Assembly (NCBI GenBank): GCA_010015655.1
Contig: ML976712.1
Location: forward strand, 471,991-487,615
Direction: 5' to 3'
Source of the DNA: Bimuria novae-zelandiae CBS 107.79
Taxonomy: Eukaryota; Ascomycota; Dothideomycetes; Pleosporales; Didymosphaeriaceae
Length of the DNA: 15,625 nucleotides
Each line of letters begins with the position of its first letter. Within the stretch, counting starts at the first letter, position 1. This document shows positions 8,617 to 15,625 of this stretch, piece by piece. Below the pieces are notes generated by a model, which saw nothing but the letters and a program-made list of their open reading frames with translations, did no database searches and had not been told where the DNA came from. Position numbers and translations under genes: made by a program.

Positions 8617-9393
8617 TCATAATTTTGATTGGGACCTTGCCTTGGATTTCTGCCTGGTTTTCGTCTCGGTCTTCGACTTGGTGGTCTTACTCTTCGGCTT
8701 CGGCCCCTTCTTCCCTGACGCAGCAGCAGCCTTGCCCTCCCTCGTCCTTGGTAAGCCAGTGCTTTTCCTGGATCTTGATGCACCCCTTCCGCGAGCTCTT
8801 CTTGCGAGCTCGTCTTTATCCTCATATTGTTCCCATCAATCTGGACCTTCGCCGGCCTCCTCGCCCTCTTCATCTTCTTCGGGTTCATCGTCCTGGAGAT
8901 CCTCGTTATCCCAAACCTTGTCCAAGGTCAGATCTTCCTCGTCGTCGACCTCGAGCTCTTTGAGCTCTTCGGCGGATAATTGTCGCGAGCTTAACTCTGG
9001 TGCTGGCTTATATATCTCGAAGAATGCCTTGTCGGTGGTGATCATGCCCGTAACTACGCCCTCATTAGTGATACATTGGTCGGCAATGCGGCTCAGTTGG
9101 TCAACACAGGTTGCAATACCGGGCAGAGGTCCATCGTGGCTGAAGAGAGCTAATGTGACCGATTCACATTGCTCGAACTTCGATGAGTCTCCGTCCTCAC
9201 CATTGGAACAAACACGTTCAATGCAAGCCTTGAGTTCTCCCGCAAGTGAGCCTGTGTGTTCAATGGTCGTGATGGTACTAATATTATGGGCTGCGAGGTC
9301 GGATCCGGCATCGCATACTACGTTCGCAACCGGTGCAGAAGCCCCAAGGTTAGGTGTAGCTGCAAGAATCCAGTGCGTAGAGACTCGCATCAT
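8617..9393 (-). pseudogene. six-cysteine protein gene with acidic and basic tails, one in-frame TGA
   Basis: From the ATG at 9393-9391 the frame encodes 185 residues up to TGA at 8838-8836. The same frame then stays open 72 more codons to a TGA at 8619-8617. Residues 1-130 hold six Cys (27, 57, 62, 76, 96, 107) and an N-glycosylation-type NIS at 37-39, as in small disulfide-bonded secreted fungal proteins. Residues about 140-185 are very acidic (PEEDEEGEEAGEGPD). After the TGA comes a Lys/Ser/Thr/Pro-rich basic stretch (KGPKPKSKTTKSKTETK). An acidic block followed by a basic block in one frame suggests a single protein with one nonsense mutation, but the TGA may be the true end. No clear signal peptide follows this ATG; an upstream exon may supply a hydrophobic start. 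Family not recognised. Base composition is host-like. Confidence 0.5.
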
Positions 9394-9607
9394 GTAGACA
9401 GAAATCTGTGTACAGAATGTAAGGCTATATGAAATAGACAACAATATGGTGCAAGTAAAGAACGTAAACCTGTATCAAACAGGGAACGAAGAAAAAGAAG
9501 ACGGAAACGAGTTCTCGCGGAGAAAGAGTACAAAGGAATGATTGATTGGGTGAATGTACCACGAGGGTACGTTTCAGCATCATCTCAAAGGCCCACTGTG
9601 CTAGTCC
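9394..9607. other. host-like upstream region
   Basis: The sequence is not RIP-mutated. Apart from the possible first exon and intron, no clear promoter element is seen. It ends abruptly at about 9608, where copia B begins inside its gag, so the original upstream DNA has been lost or moved. Confidence 0.6.
9406..9469 (-). other. candidate 64-nt intron upstream of the six-cysteine ORF
   Basis: On the minus strand a GTTTACG donor after CAG and a TACACAG acceptor bracket 64 nt, with CTTAC about 15 nt before the acceptor, as for a fungal branch site. Splicing would join an ATG-initiated exon (9583-9470, 38 codons) in frame to the six-cysteine ORF and add a hydrophobic segment (VSVFFFFVPCLIQISVYMM). 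The donor is not the preferred GTAAGT or GTATGT, so this is only a model. Confidence 0.3.
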
Positions 9608-10224
9608 TATAATGCCCTTAAGACTGCGCCACGAGCTATAAAGAAAATTAAGTAATAGCTATTAAACTAGGTATATATTATAGCTTAGGGCAAGGCTGTT
9701 AGCCTGCCTAAAACTAATAGTAATTAACTATAAGAGAACTTCCTTATTACCTATAAGGTACTTAATTAAGAGTACGCTATATTTTACCTACGCGAGATTT
9801 TTAAGTATAAAGCGTAAGATACTATTGCTAAGATCTTATTTTTAAAAACTTACGTTGCTAAGATAACTACCTATCTACGCTATATAAAACTATACTTAAT
9901 AGGCCTAGTAGTATCCGCTGCTAAGCTAAGCATTACTAAATAAGTTAATCCTAAACATAATAATAGCTAAGGTAGTAGTTATAACTAAGATAAGCTATCT
10001 AAGAACTATATCTGCAAGAAAAAGTACTAGTATACTAACTACTTTATCTTTAACACACGATACTTATAACGTCTAAAGGACTATTAGCCTATTACTAAGG
10101 CTATATAAAAGGTTAAGGAAGCATAAAAAGACCTTAAAATTAATAAGTGTATTAAGACTACTTTAACTAAATAGGTAGCCTAATAACTATAGAATACTAG
10201 ATTACTACGAATTAATAATAGTAA

Positions 10225-10432
10225 TCCTCCTGCTGAAGACAGTGACACCTTTGTGGCAGTTGCTGGCCTATCACATATTAGTATCGATCAAGTCGATTCT
10301 CTCGAACTCGAATCACTCGAATCTCGATCAAATGACGTTTCAAACATGATTACGCTGGATACCAATACTGAGCCTGAGGGAGAGCTTACAGTGATGGTTG
10401 GAGATAACACTGACAAGACTAAGCTTCTTAAT
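10225..10432 (+). other. un-RIPed patch in copia B
   Basis: It matches the patch of copy A and encodes the same acidic linker (VDSLELESLESRSNDVSNM). CpA and TpG are intact here, but lost from about 10433 onwards (TTAATTAATAGATC where copy A has CTCAATCGATGGATC). Confidence 0.75.
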
Positions 10433-12088
10433 TAATAGATCGTTGATCTAGGGTCAAACACCTACATTATTAATACAGAGTTATAGCATGGCTAGAAGAG
10501 GATAAATAATAATTTAAAGCGTTACTACCTTTATGCTAATAATAACTATATCCTTATTATAGCTTAGGGTACGATAAAACTCGTTGCTTATATACTATAT
10601 AGACTATAGACGCTAGAGCTAACGCACGTTACATACGTTAAAGGCTTTTTTATAAGTGTATTAAGACTTGCTTACTATTATATAGAGTCTATTTACTTTA
10701 ACTCTAGCTAAGATATCCTGTATATATATTAGCCGTCCTACGTTATCGCATAACTTAAGTACAATAAAGGTTACTAGCTTATTAACGTAAAGCTATTACA
10801 TTAACTACCTCTATTATTACTCTACTTAATACTAAGTACGTTTAGAGTATTATATCGCCCGTTGTACGTACTAAAACTAACTAATGTCGTTAACTAACGT
10901 ATTATATATTAGATCTAGGGCCACCTGGGCTATAATTTAGTTAAATAACTAAAGGTAAATGTTACTAGCGTTTAACTAATAAGAGAATACATAAACTATC
11001 TTTATTAAATATATATTAAAGCTTAAATAACTTATATTATTTTAAAACGCCTGGCTGAGAGCCGTGCAAAATAACTATTTTATTAAATTATAATAGATAT
11101 TATTTATATTATCCCTATAAGAGAGGAATGTATTAATAGCAGTAAGTACGCCCTACACTCTATAGATAAGTACTTAAAGTAGCATAAAATCGCCAGAGTT
11201 AAGCAAAAGGATAAGTTAACTCTTATATATTAGTTTATATTTTTAATCTGCAAGATCTAGCGCGTGTATAATACTAACGCAGTTATTATTTAATATAATA
11301 ATAAGAAAGGATTTAGAAATAATCTTATTAATATAATAGAAGAACTAGGCATGCTATATAAGCCAGCACTACCTAGCATAAAAGAACTAAATAGACTTAT
11401 TAAACGCGCTAGCGGAGTACTAACGCAGCGAGCTCGCGCTATGCGCATACACGCCAATCTGCTAAAGAGTCTATTATATGAGCTATATCGCACCGCCGTA
11501 TACATCCTCAATCGCACGCCTACCGAAGTACTAGGCTAGAAGACACCGTACAAGATAGTATAGGAACGAAAGCCACTTATTACTTATATAAGACCTATTA
11601 GCTATCGTGCCTATATCTATAACTATAATTTAAAAGCTACTAATAAGCTTAAATCGCGTACTCTAATTAGCTACCTTATTAGCTACTAAGGCACTAATAT
11701 CTTCCGCATCTAGCTATTTATAAAAGATACTATTATTATTACCTGCGACGTCGTATTTAAACCTATACTTTTCTTTAATAGAATAAATAGGTATGTACTA
11801 GGGTTAGTGCTTAAAAAGATAATTAAACTACTTAAATATTTAAAAGAACATTAATATAATAATATTAGTATTAAAGATCTATTAACTGCTTATTAACGTC
11901 GCCACCTAGCAAAGACACCTACAACCTTAGCTTTAAGAGCTACAGGCTCCTAGGTAGGGGGTAAATAGATAGACAACGCATTCGAATCGACACAGTAATA
12001 GCAATAGCTACCTACTCTAAGACCTATAATGTCTATTGCCATAAGCAATCACACTCCTAAAAGTAATAAAGTACTTAAAGGCTATTAC

Positions 12089-12544
12089 TGTTAGGATCTA
12101 AACGAGCGGCAGTAAAGGAGGGCCAACGGCGGCCATGGCGGGGTAACCCATAGTGGGACCGCACTACCGAGGTCACGTGATGTACCCTCACGCCAAGCCA
12201 CACCATCACGCCAAGACGGTGATGGCAGTACCATCACTGATGCCAGTACCATCAGACCAAGGTCATGATGGCACAGAAACGGGTGATGACAGAAGAAAGC
12301 CTACGGGTATATAGAGAGCTCGAATATCCCTCTGGATATGCGTGTTCAACCTGTTTATCAATCTATCGTTTAGATCTGAATAAGCAACCTTGTTGATTTG
12401 ATTGTGCTGTACACACCTTCGATACCAACGCCCTCAGTGACAGGCGCAAGCTATCACTACAACCCTCTCCCGTCCTACCAGTACTCCTGCCCGAGAACCA
12501 ACCTTAGCCCCTTAGAGAATAGCTACCTCTTTGGGATCTTAACA
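12089..12544 (+). repeat. young solo LTR, Ty3/gypsy-like (456 bp)
   Basis: It starts TGTTAGGATCTAAACG and ends GGGATCTTAACA, with matching inverted ends (TGTTAGGATC / GATCTTAACA). Normal CpA content sets it apart sharply from the RIP-mutated flanks. A TATATA at 12308-12313 sets the plus orientation. Short CCATCA/TGATGG motifs repeat upstream of it, including a hairpin with 7-bp arms CCATCAC (12203-12209) and GTGATGG (12219-12225). GTCACGTGA lies near 12173. The family beyond LTR retrotransposon is inferred from the terminal sequence and duplication size. Confidence 0.85.
12308..12313 (+). promoter_or_regulatory. TATA box of the solo LTR
   Basis: TATATA after GGG and before GAGAGC, in the middle of the LTR as expected for a U3 promoter. 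This is the only clear TATA in this un-mutated LTR. Confidence 0.55.
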
Positions 12545-14480
12545 ATTACTAACGCGGCGAGAGAGCTCCACGAGACGTTAACTTAGACTTAACTAATACG
12601 AGCTTAATTATTACTAACAAACGCAATTAAAAGTAGAAAGATCTAAATAATTTTATAATTTATATATACATAATAGCGCTAGGAGCTATACCTTTTATTA
12701 ATTATTTTTATGTATTTTTAACCAAGATTCGCTCTATACCTACTATAGATAAGATACTAAGAATTTATTAATTACAGCTACTACCTTTACTAAAGGCAAT
12801 AAAGCAGCTTAAAATATATATATTTAATAATTAATTTTAACGCGCTATAAAGGTTAAGTAGCAAGCTTTACGCGCTAAAGAAGTCTTTAAGAAGACTATA
12901 AAAATAAAGGCCACTATAGACGCTAAGGTGCTACCGTTAATATAAATATTTATATATAAGATTAACGAAGAAGGATACCTCTTACGGTTTAAAGCTTAAC
13001 TTGCTATTTAAGGAGATCTTTAAGCTCTACTTAATAATATATACGCTATTATATTTATAATTTATAACTTTCGCGCTCTTATTATAATCGCTAATTACTT
13101 TAGTCTAGAGCTAAAGTAGTATAATATCCCTACTACCTTCTTAAACGCTAAGATCGATTGAAAACTGTACGCTAAAACACCTAAGGCGTTCCGCCATACT
13201 ATAGGCGAGATTATGCTGGTACTCCGCGCCTTGTACGGCCTAAAGGAGTTACTAATCCTATAGTATAACAAACTACGTTGATAACTTGTTAAGCTAGGTT
13301 TAAAGCTAGTTAAAGGCTTTTCTTGCTTATACATAAGCCGCTGGCTTATCCTATTTATTTATATTAATAATATTATTATAGCATATTATTAGTCTAATGC
13401 CTATTACTACAGGTCTTTTAAGAAGGATCTGGTGGACCTATATAATATTAAAGCTATAGGAGACCTTACCTAGTTTTTTAGAATCTATATTATACGCGAT
13501 TAAGCCCTATATAAGACGTAGCTAGTTTAGGACGCGTTTATTAATAAGATATACGCTTAATTTAGTATTAAAGCTATAGGCAAGGCTCTAAACATTTTAT
13601 TAGTAAAGAACTAGCTACTATAGTCTACTAAAGAGCCTAATTTATTGCGAATAAAGCTTTATTAGTAACTAGTTAGCTCTTTTATATATATTACTATTTA
13701 GGGTAGACCTAACGTTGCCTAAACGCACGTCGTCTTTGCTTGTTACCTTACTAACCCAGGACAGTCACACATCTCAAAAATCCAGAAGACCTGGCGCTAC
13801 CTACTCAGCACAAAGGCTCTTGCACTTGAAGCCTCTGCTAGCGCGCAGGATATAGCTAAGTATCTATCTAATAATCTAATATATCGCGATCCTCTCTTCT
13901 TTAGATCCTCTAACACCTTATACGCTGACAAGCCTAAGACTTACTAAAGCTTTTAAGGCTATACTTTTAAGTTTAGTAGACTAATAATTAACTAGAAGTT
14001 AATAGTATAACGCATAATTACGAAATTAATTATAGAATCTAAATTACTAGCTTTATTACTTACTAGCTTATAAATAGAAGAATAGATGCGATTCTTCTCT
14101 AGTATTAACCTTACTCTTAACTATACACCTACTATCTAGTGTGATAATTAGCAGACTATTAGTATTATTACTAAATAGTAAGATAAGCTTTATATAAAAG
14201 TTAAATATATCGATATCTACTAGCTCTAGATTTAATAGGAAGTTAAAGCCTCTTATATTAATATTAAATAAGTCCCTACTAACTATATGTCTGCTAATAG
14301 ACTTATAAAGATTCTACTTAAGTAGAAGTTTATAGACTTTGTCCGCTAAATTAGCCTTATTAATATTATTAAGCGTCTAAAGGGCCTGCGTTAAACTAAT
14401 AGCAATAATCTTAATAGTATTTATATATACTAATACTAATTAGTTATTATTAACTCCTTGCCTAGGCGTCTACGCTAGCT

Positions 14481-14486
14481 AGGGGG
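14481..14486 (+). other. polypurine run before the copia B 3' LTR
   Basis: AGGGGG ends two bases before the LTR start at 14489. The position fits the plus-strand priming site. Confidence 0.6.
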
Positions 14487-14488
14487 TA

Positions 14489-14691
14489 TATTATAGTTTA
14501 TAGCTTTTACTCTATAAGATAGTTGCTCCTACCTTAATATAGTTACGACTTACTTTTTTTCTATCTAAAACTAGCGTTGTTTGTGCCTGCGTACCTATAC
14601 CTTCTATAGCTTTTAGATAGAATAACCTTAGTTTAATCCTGTAATTTTTTCCACTGCGTACTGTCCGCTCAGCGCTCTGCTCACCGCGACA
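14489..14691 (+). repeat. 3' LTR of copia B (203 bp), heavily RIP-mutated
   Basis: It begins TATTATAG, which corresponds to TGTCACGG in the LTR of copy A after four transitions, and ends CACCGCGACA. Its length equals that of the copy A LTR. The central stretch from CACTGCGTACTGTCCGC to CTCACCGCGA is unchanged between the copies. The possible target duplication next to it starts TAAAA at 14692, but its partner was lost with the 5' end. Confidence 0.88.
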
Positions 14692-15030
14692 TAAAAGCAA
14701 TGGCTAGAGTGTTGCTTAGTTAAAAATACTTATAAGGTATAGGCTTTTTTTTTAATTTCTAATAGTAATTAGAAACGCGTTTAAATTACGTTTCCCTATT
14801 ATTAACTTTGTACTCTTTACTATTTTTATTATTCTTGCCCTTATTGCCTTTCTTATTATCCTTATTCTTATTATCTACGTCCTTGTTCTCCTTCTTTTTA
14901 TTATTCTCCTCCCTATTCTTCTCCTCCTTATTATCCTCGCTCTTGTCGCCCTCCTTATTATCCTTGTTATTATAATTAAAGTTATAGTACTTAATATTTT
15001 TACAAGAATTATCCTCATTCTTACCGCAAT

Positions 15031-15482
15031 TGTTATGAGGCTCTCACACCTTGTTCCGATCCGGGTTAGGGCGGTAAGGTATCGTGGTGCTTCACGGATT
15101 ATTTAGTGGTACAAGTTGATGCGACACTTAGCGCGGCTAAACAATCTAATCTTATAATAAATAAGATAACTATTAGTCTATATAGGAGAACGTACTCGCA
15201 CAGAAGATATATAAGTTAACTACGAGGAAGGAAATAATAATAGGAAAGTCGCTACACTATATACTAGCCTATTCCTTCTTCGTAGTCCCGCTAAGGCCCT
15301 GTAGTCCCAGGGACTACGGTAGTCCCATGGGACTTCCCTTTATGCGGGACTTCGTCACGTGACTACTGACTAAGCTGCCCCGCGCCCCGTTAGGTCCCGT
15401 TAACTCTGCTACTTCGTTAACAATTACTCTCTTAGCGTAATTGTCTGGCTTCTTCATCCTTGTGGGGTTCGTGGTCGTAACA
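15031..15482 (-). repeat. solo LTR of the gypsy family (452 bp)
   Basis: In plus-strand reading it starts TGTTATGAGGCTCTCACACC and ends GGTCGTAACA. Bases 15031 to about 15225 match the 3' end of the LTR at 5084-5509. The remaining half is unlike that copy apart from short motifs, so the two LTRs are subfamily members with different U3 regions, or one was rearranged. It has fewer TpA changes than the 5084-5509 copy. Confidence 0.88.
15301..15317. repeat. palindrome in the U3 of the solo LTR
   Basis: GTAGTCCC, A, GGGACTAC is a perfect inverted repeat with 8-base arms. GTAGTCCC recurs at 15282-15289 and at 15319-15326, and CCCATGGGACT follows; CACGTG lies at 15356-15361. The cluster in the U3 part suggests transcription-factor sites or a hairpin. 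Confidence 0.7.
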
Positions 15483-15511
15483 GCAATTAAAGTAACAAAC
15501 TAGGTGAAACA

Positions 15512-15625
15512 TGTTAGGATCTTAAATTTTGTGGTTGCAGTTAACCCCACCACACCGAAAGCCTCGGCTTACCAACGCTTAGGTAATCCCACCACGCCAA
15601 AGGTGACCCCACCAACGAAATTTTG
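15512..15625. other. C-rich repeats and possible LTR start at window end
   Basis: Three related motifs occur in a row: GTTAACCCCACCACACC (about 15539), GGTAATCCCACCACGCC (about 15582) and GGTGACCCCACCAACG (about 15602). At 15512 the sequence TGTTAGGATCT repeats the first 11 bases of the solo LTR at 12089, so an LTR of a related family might start here. The window ends before this can be tested. AAATTTTG occurs near both ends of the segment. Confidence 0.35.

Larger units (their letters stand above)
12084..12549 (+). mobile_element. solo LTR insertion with 5-bp target duplication ATTAC
   Basis: ATTAC at 12084-12088 and again at 12545-12549 flanks a 456-bp LTR. A 5-bp duplication and no internal region show a retrotransposon insertion later reduced to one LTR by recombination. 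It lies between the integrase and RT of copia B. Confidence 0.92.
9608..14480 (+). pseudogene. copia B gag-pol pseudogene, gag to RNase H
   Basis: One frame holds throughout once the inserted LTR is removed; stops are nonsense substitutions. Gag zinc knuckle: about 10013-10050. Un-RIPed linker and start of protease: 10225-10432; the protease site reads DLGSNTY where copy A has DPGSNTH. Integrase: the DNE motif near 11297 reads NNK, and the Glu in LIERA is Lys (AAG, 11402-11404); the stretch RARAMRIHANL to NRTPTEVLG is well kept. Reverse transcriptase: LVLRALYGLKE near 13220, and the catalytic YVDD reads YINN at 13360-13371. RNase H: YADKPKTY at 13921 and CDN at 14140 remain, while the Glu of the ESELLAL motif is Lys. 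The frame appears to have run on into the 3' LTR. Nothing here can encode an active enzyme. Confidence 0.9.
9608..14691 (+). mobile_element. Ty1/copia retrotransposon, copy B, 5'-truncated
   Basis: Copy B begins in gag at about the position matching 7161 of copy A, so the 5' LTR, primer site and gag N-terminus are missing. It runs through protease, integrase, RT and RNase H to a polypurine run and a 203-bp 3' LTR. It is split by a solo LTR at 12089-12544. Removing that LTR plus one 5-bp duplication (461 bases) brings integrase and RT into the same frame. The orientation is opposite to copy A, so 5510-7161 and 9608-11564 form a large inverted repeat around the host-like island. Confidence 0.9.
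15026..15487 (-). mobile_element. inverted gypsy solo LTR with 5-bp target duplication GCAAT
   Basis: GCAAT at 15026-15030 and at 15483-15487 flanks the LTR. There is no internal sequence, so it is a solo LTR. Its orientation is opposite to the gypsy element at 2910-5509. Confidence 0.92.
14692..15512 (-). pseudogene. Lys/Asn/Glu-rich ORF split by a solo LTR and cut by copia B
   Basis: An ATG at 15512-15510 opens MFHLVCYFNCG up to the LTR insertion. Skipping the LTR and one copy of the 5-bp duplication, the same frame goes on for about 75 codons through KNEDNSCKN and then a low-complexity Asp/Asn/Lys/Glu-rich tract (KEEKNREENNKKKENKD) to a TAA at 14788-14786 that fits a former CAA. It then continues as FKRVSNYY...KLKKKAYTL to the copia B LTR at 14691. 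The Cys-rich start resembles a metal-binding knuckle only loosely. It may be a host gene or the gag of another element; I do not recognise it. RIP seems moderate (AAT-AAG-rich). Confidence 0.4.

Noticed and set aside
8414..8620. 68-codon minus-strand frame starting MTSRKSVEAIVILIEKLL
   Set aside because: The first part could be an exon before the GTGAGT site, but the rest is Arg-rich out-of-frame sequence overlapping the better supported Lys-rich frame; not listed as a gene.
8598..8888. 96-codon Arg-rich minus-strand frame
   Set aside because: Out-of-frame reading of the acidic and Lys-rich region; Arg/Pro/Gly-rich composition typical of a shadow frame.
8642..9397. 251-codon plus-strand open frame opposite the six-cysteine gene, plus a shorter one at 8625-8963
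   Set aside because: Ser/Phe/Leu-rich low-complexity translation that mirrors the acidic and Lys-rich codons of the minus strand; the minus frame has a balanced Cys-containing head and is the better candidate.
5510..11564. Copies A and B as one recent post-RIP segmental inverted duplication
   Set aside because: The copies differ at many RIP-type sites in gag and in the LTR, so much of the mutation happened independently after they separated; two insertions of one family fit better.
12398..12586. 62-codon plus-strand frame
   Set aside because: It starts in the solo LTR and crosses its end and the target duplication into copia B, so it is not a gene.
13095..13334. 79-codon minus-strand frame
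   Set aside because: Antisense to the copia B reverse transcriptase, which has recognisable motifs on the plus strand.
14512..14700. 62-codon minus-strand frame
   Set aside because: Antisense through the copia B 3' LTR and its flank; no independent support.
14806..14990. Simple microsatellite reading of the purine-rich GATAATAAG-like tract
   Set aside because: The repeats are too irregular for a plain microsatellite, and the frame stays open as part of a longer reading frame, so it is listed as a possible pseudogene with low confidence.

Overview
The window looks like an AT-rich, transposon-filled stretch of a filamentous ascomycete (Pezizomycotina) genome. The main reason is the mutation pattern. 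Almost all of the retrotransposon sequence is stripped of CpA/TpG and enriched in TpA, while CpG is kept (cgcg, acgcg and tcgcg are common). Reading frames are broken by nonsense substitutions but mostly not by indels. This is the signature of repeat-induced point mutation (RIP). The sequence does not fix the genus or species. No tRNA, rRNA, CRISPR array or bacterial-type gene was seen.

Layout, left to right. (1) Bases 1-2909, minus strand: a Ty1/copia element (copia-1) with gag, protease and integrase in one uninterrupted frame and a candidate 5' LTR at 2767-2909; its reverse transcriptase lies off the left edge. (2) Bases 2910-5509, plus strand: the 3' part of a Ty3/gypsy chromovirus (end of RNase H, integrase, chromodomain), an antisense reading frame between pol and the 3' LTR, and the LTR itself. 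(3) Bases 5510-8005, minus strand: copia copy A, from its 5' LTR and tRNA-primer site to mid-integrase, where the gypsy LTR cuts it. (4) Bases 8006-9607: a host-like island that is not RIP-mutated, with a minus-strand six-cysteine protein gene and a second open stretch that runs into copia A's LTR. (5) Bases 9608-14691, plus strand: copia copy B, the same family as A in inverted orientation, lacking its 5' end but complete through RNase H and the 3' LTR, and split by a young solo LTR (12089-12544) with a perfect 5-bp target duplication. (6) Bases 14692-15512: a Lys/Asn/Glu-rich minus-strand reading frame split by an inverted gypsy solo LTR (15031-15482), again with a perfect 5-bp duplication. 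(7) Bases 15512-15625: a C-rich repeat motif and a possible further LTR start.

Relative order of events: copia A was cut by the gypsy, whose 5' part appears to have been cut in turn by copia-1. Copia B was inserted and RIP-mutated before the 12089-12544 LTR arrived, because that LTR is almost unmutated inside heavily mutated flanks. None of the retrotransposon pol genes can be active: catalytic Asp/Glu codons are changed to Asn/Lys, and the copia B polymerase box reads YINN instead of YVDD. The most unusual items are the antisense ORF of the gypsy element, a roughly 200-bp un-mutated patch kept in both copia A and B, and the broken six-cysteine host-like gene caught between the inverted copia copies.
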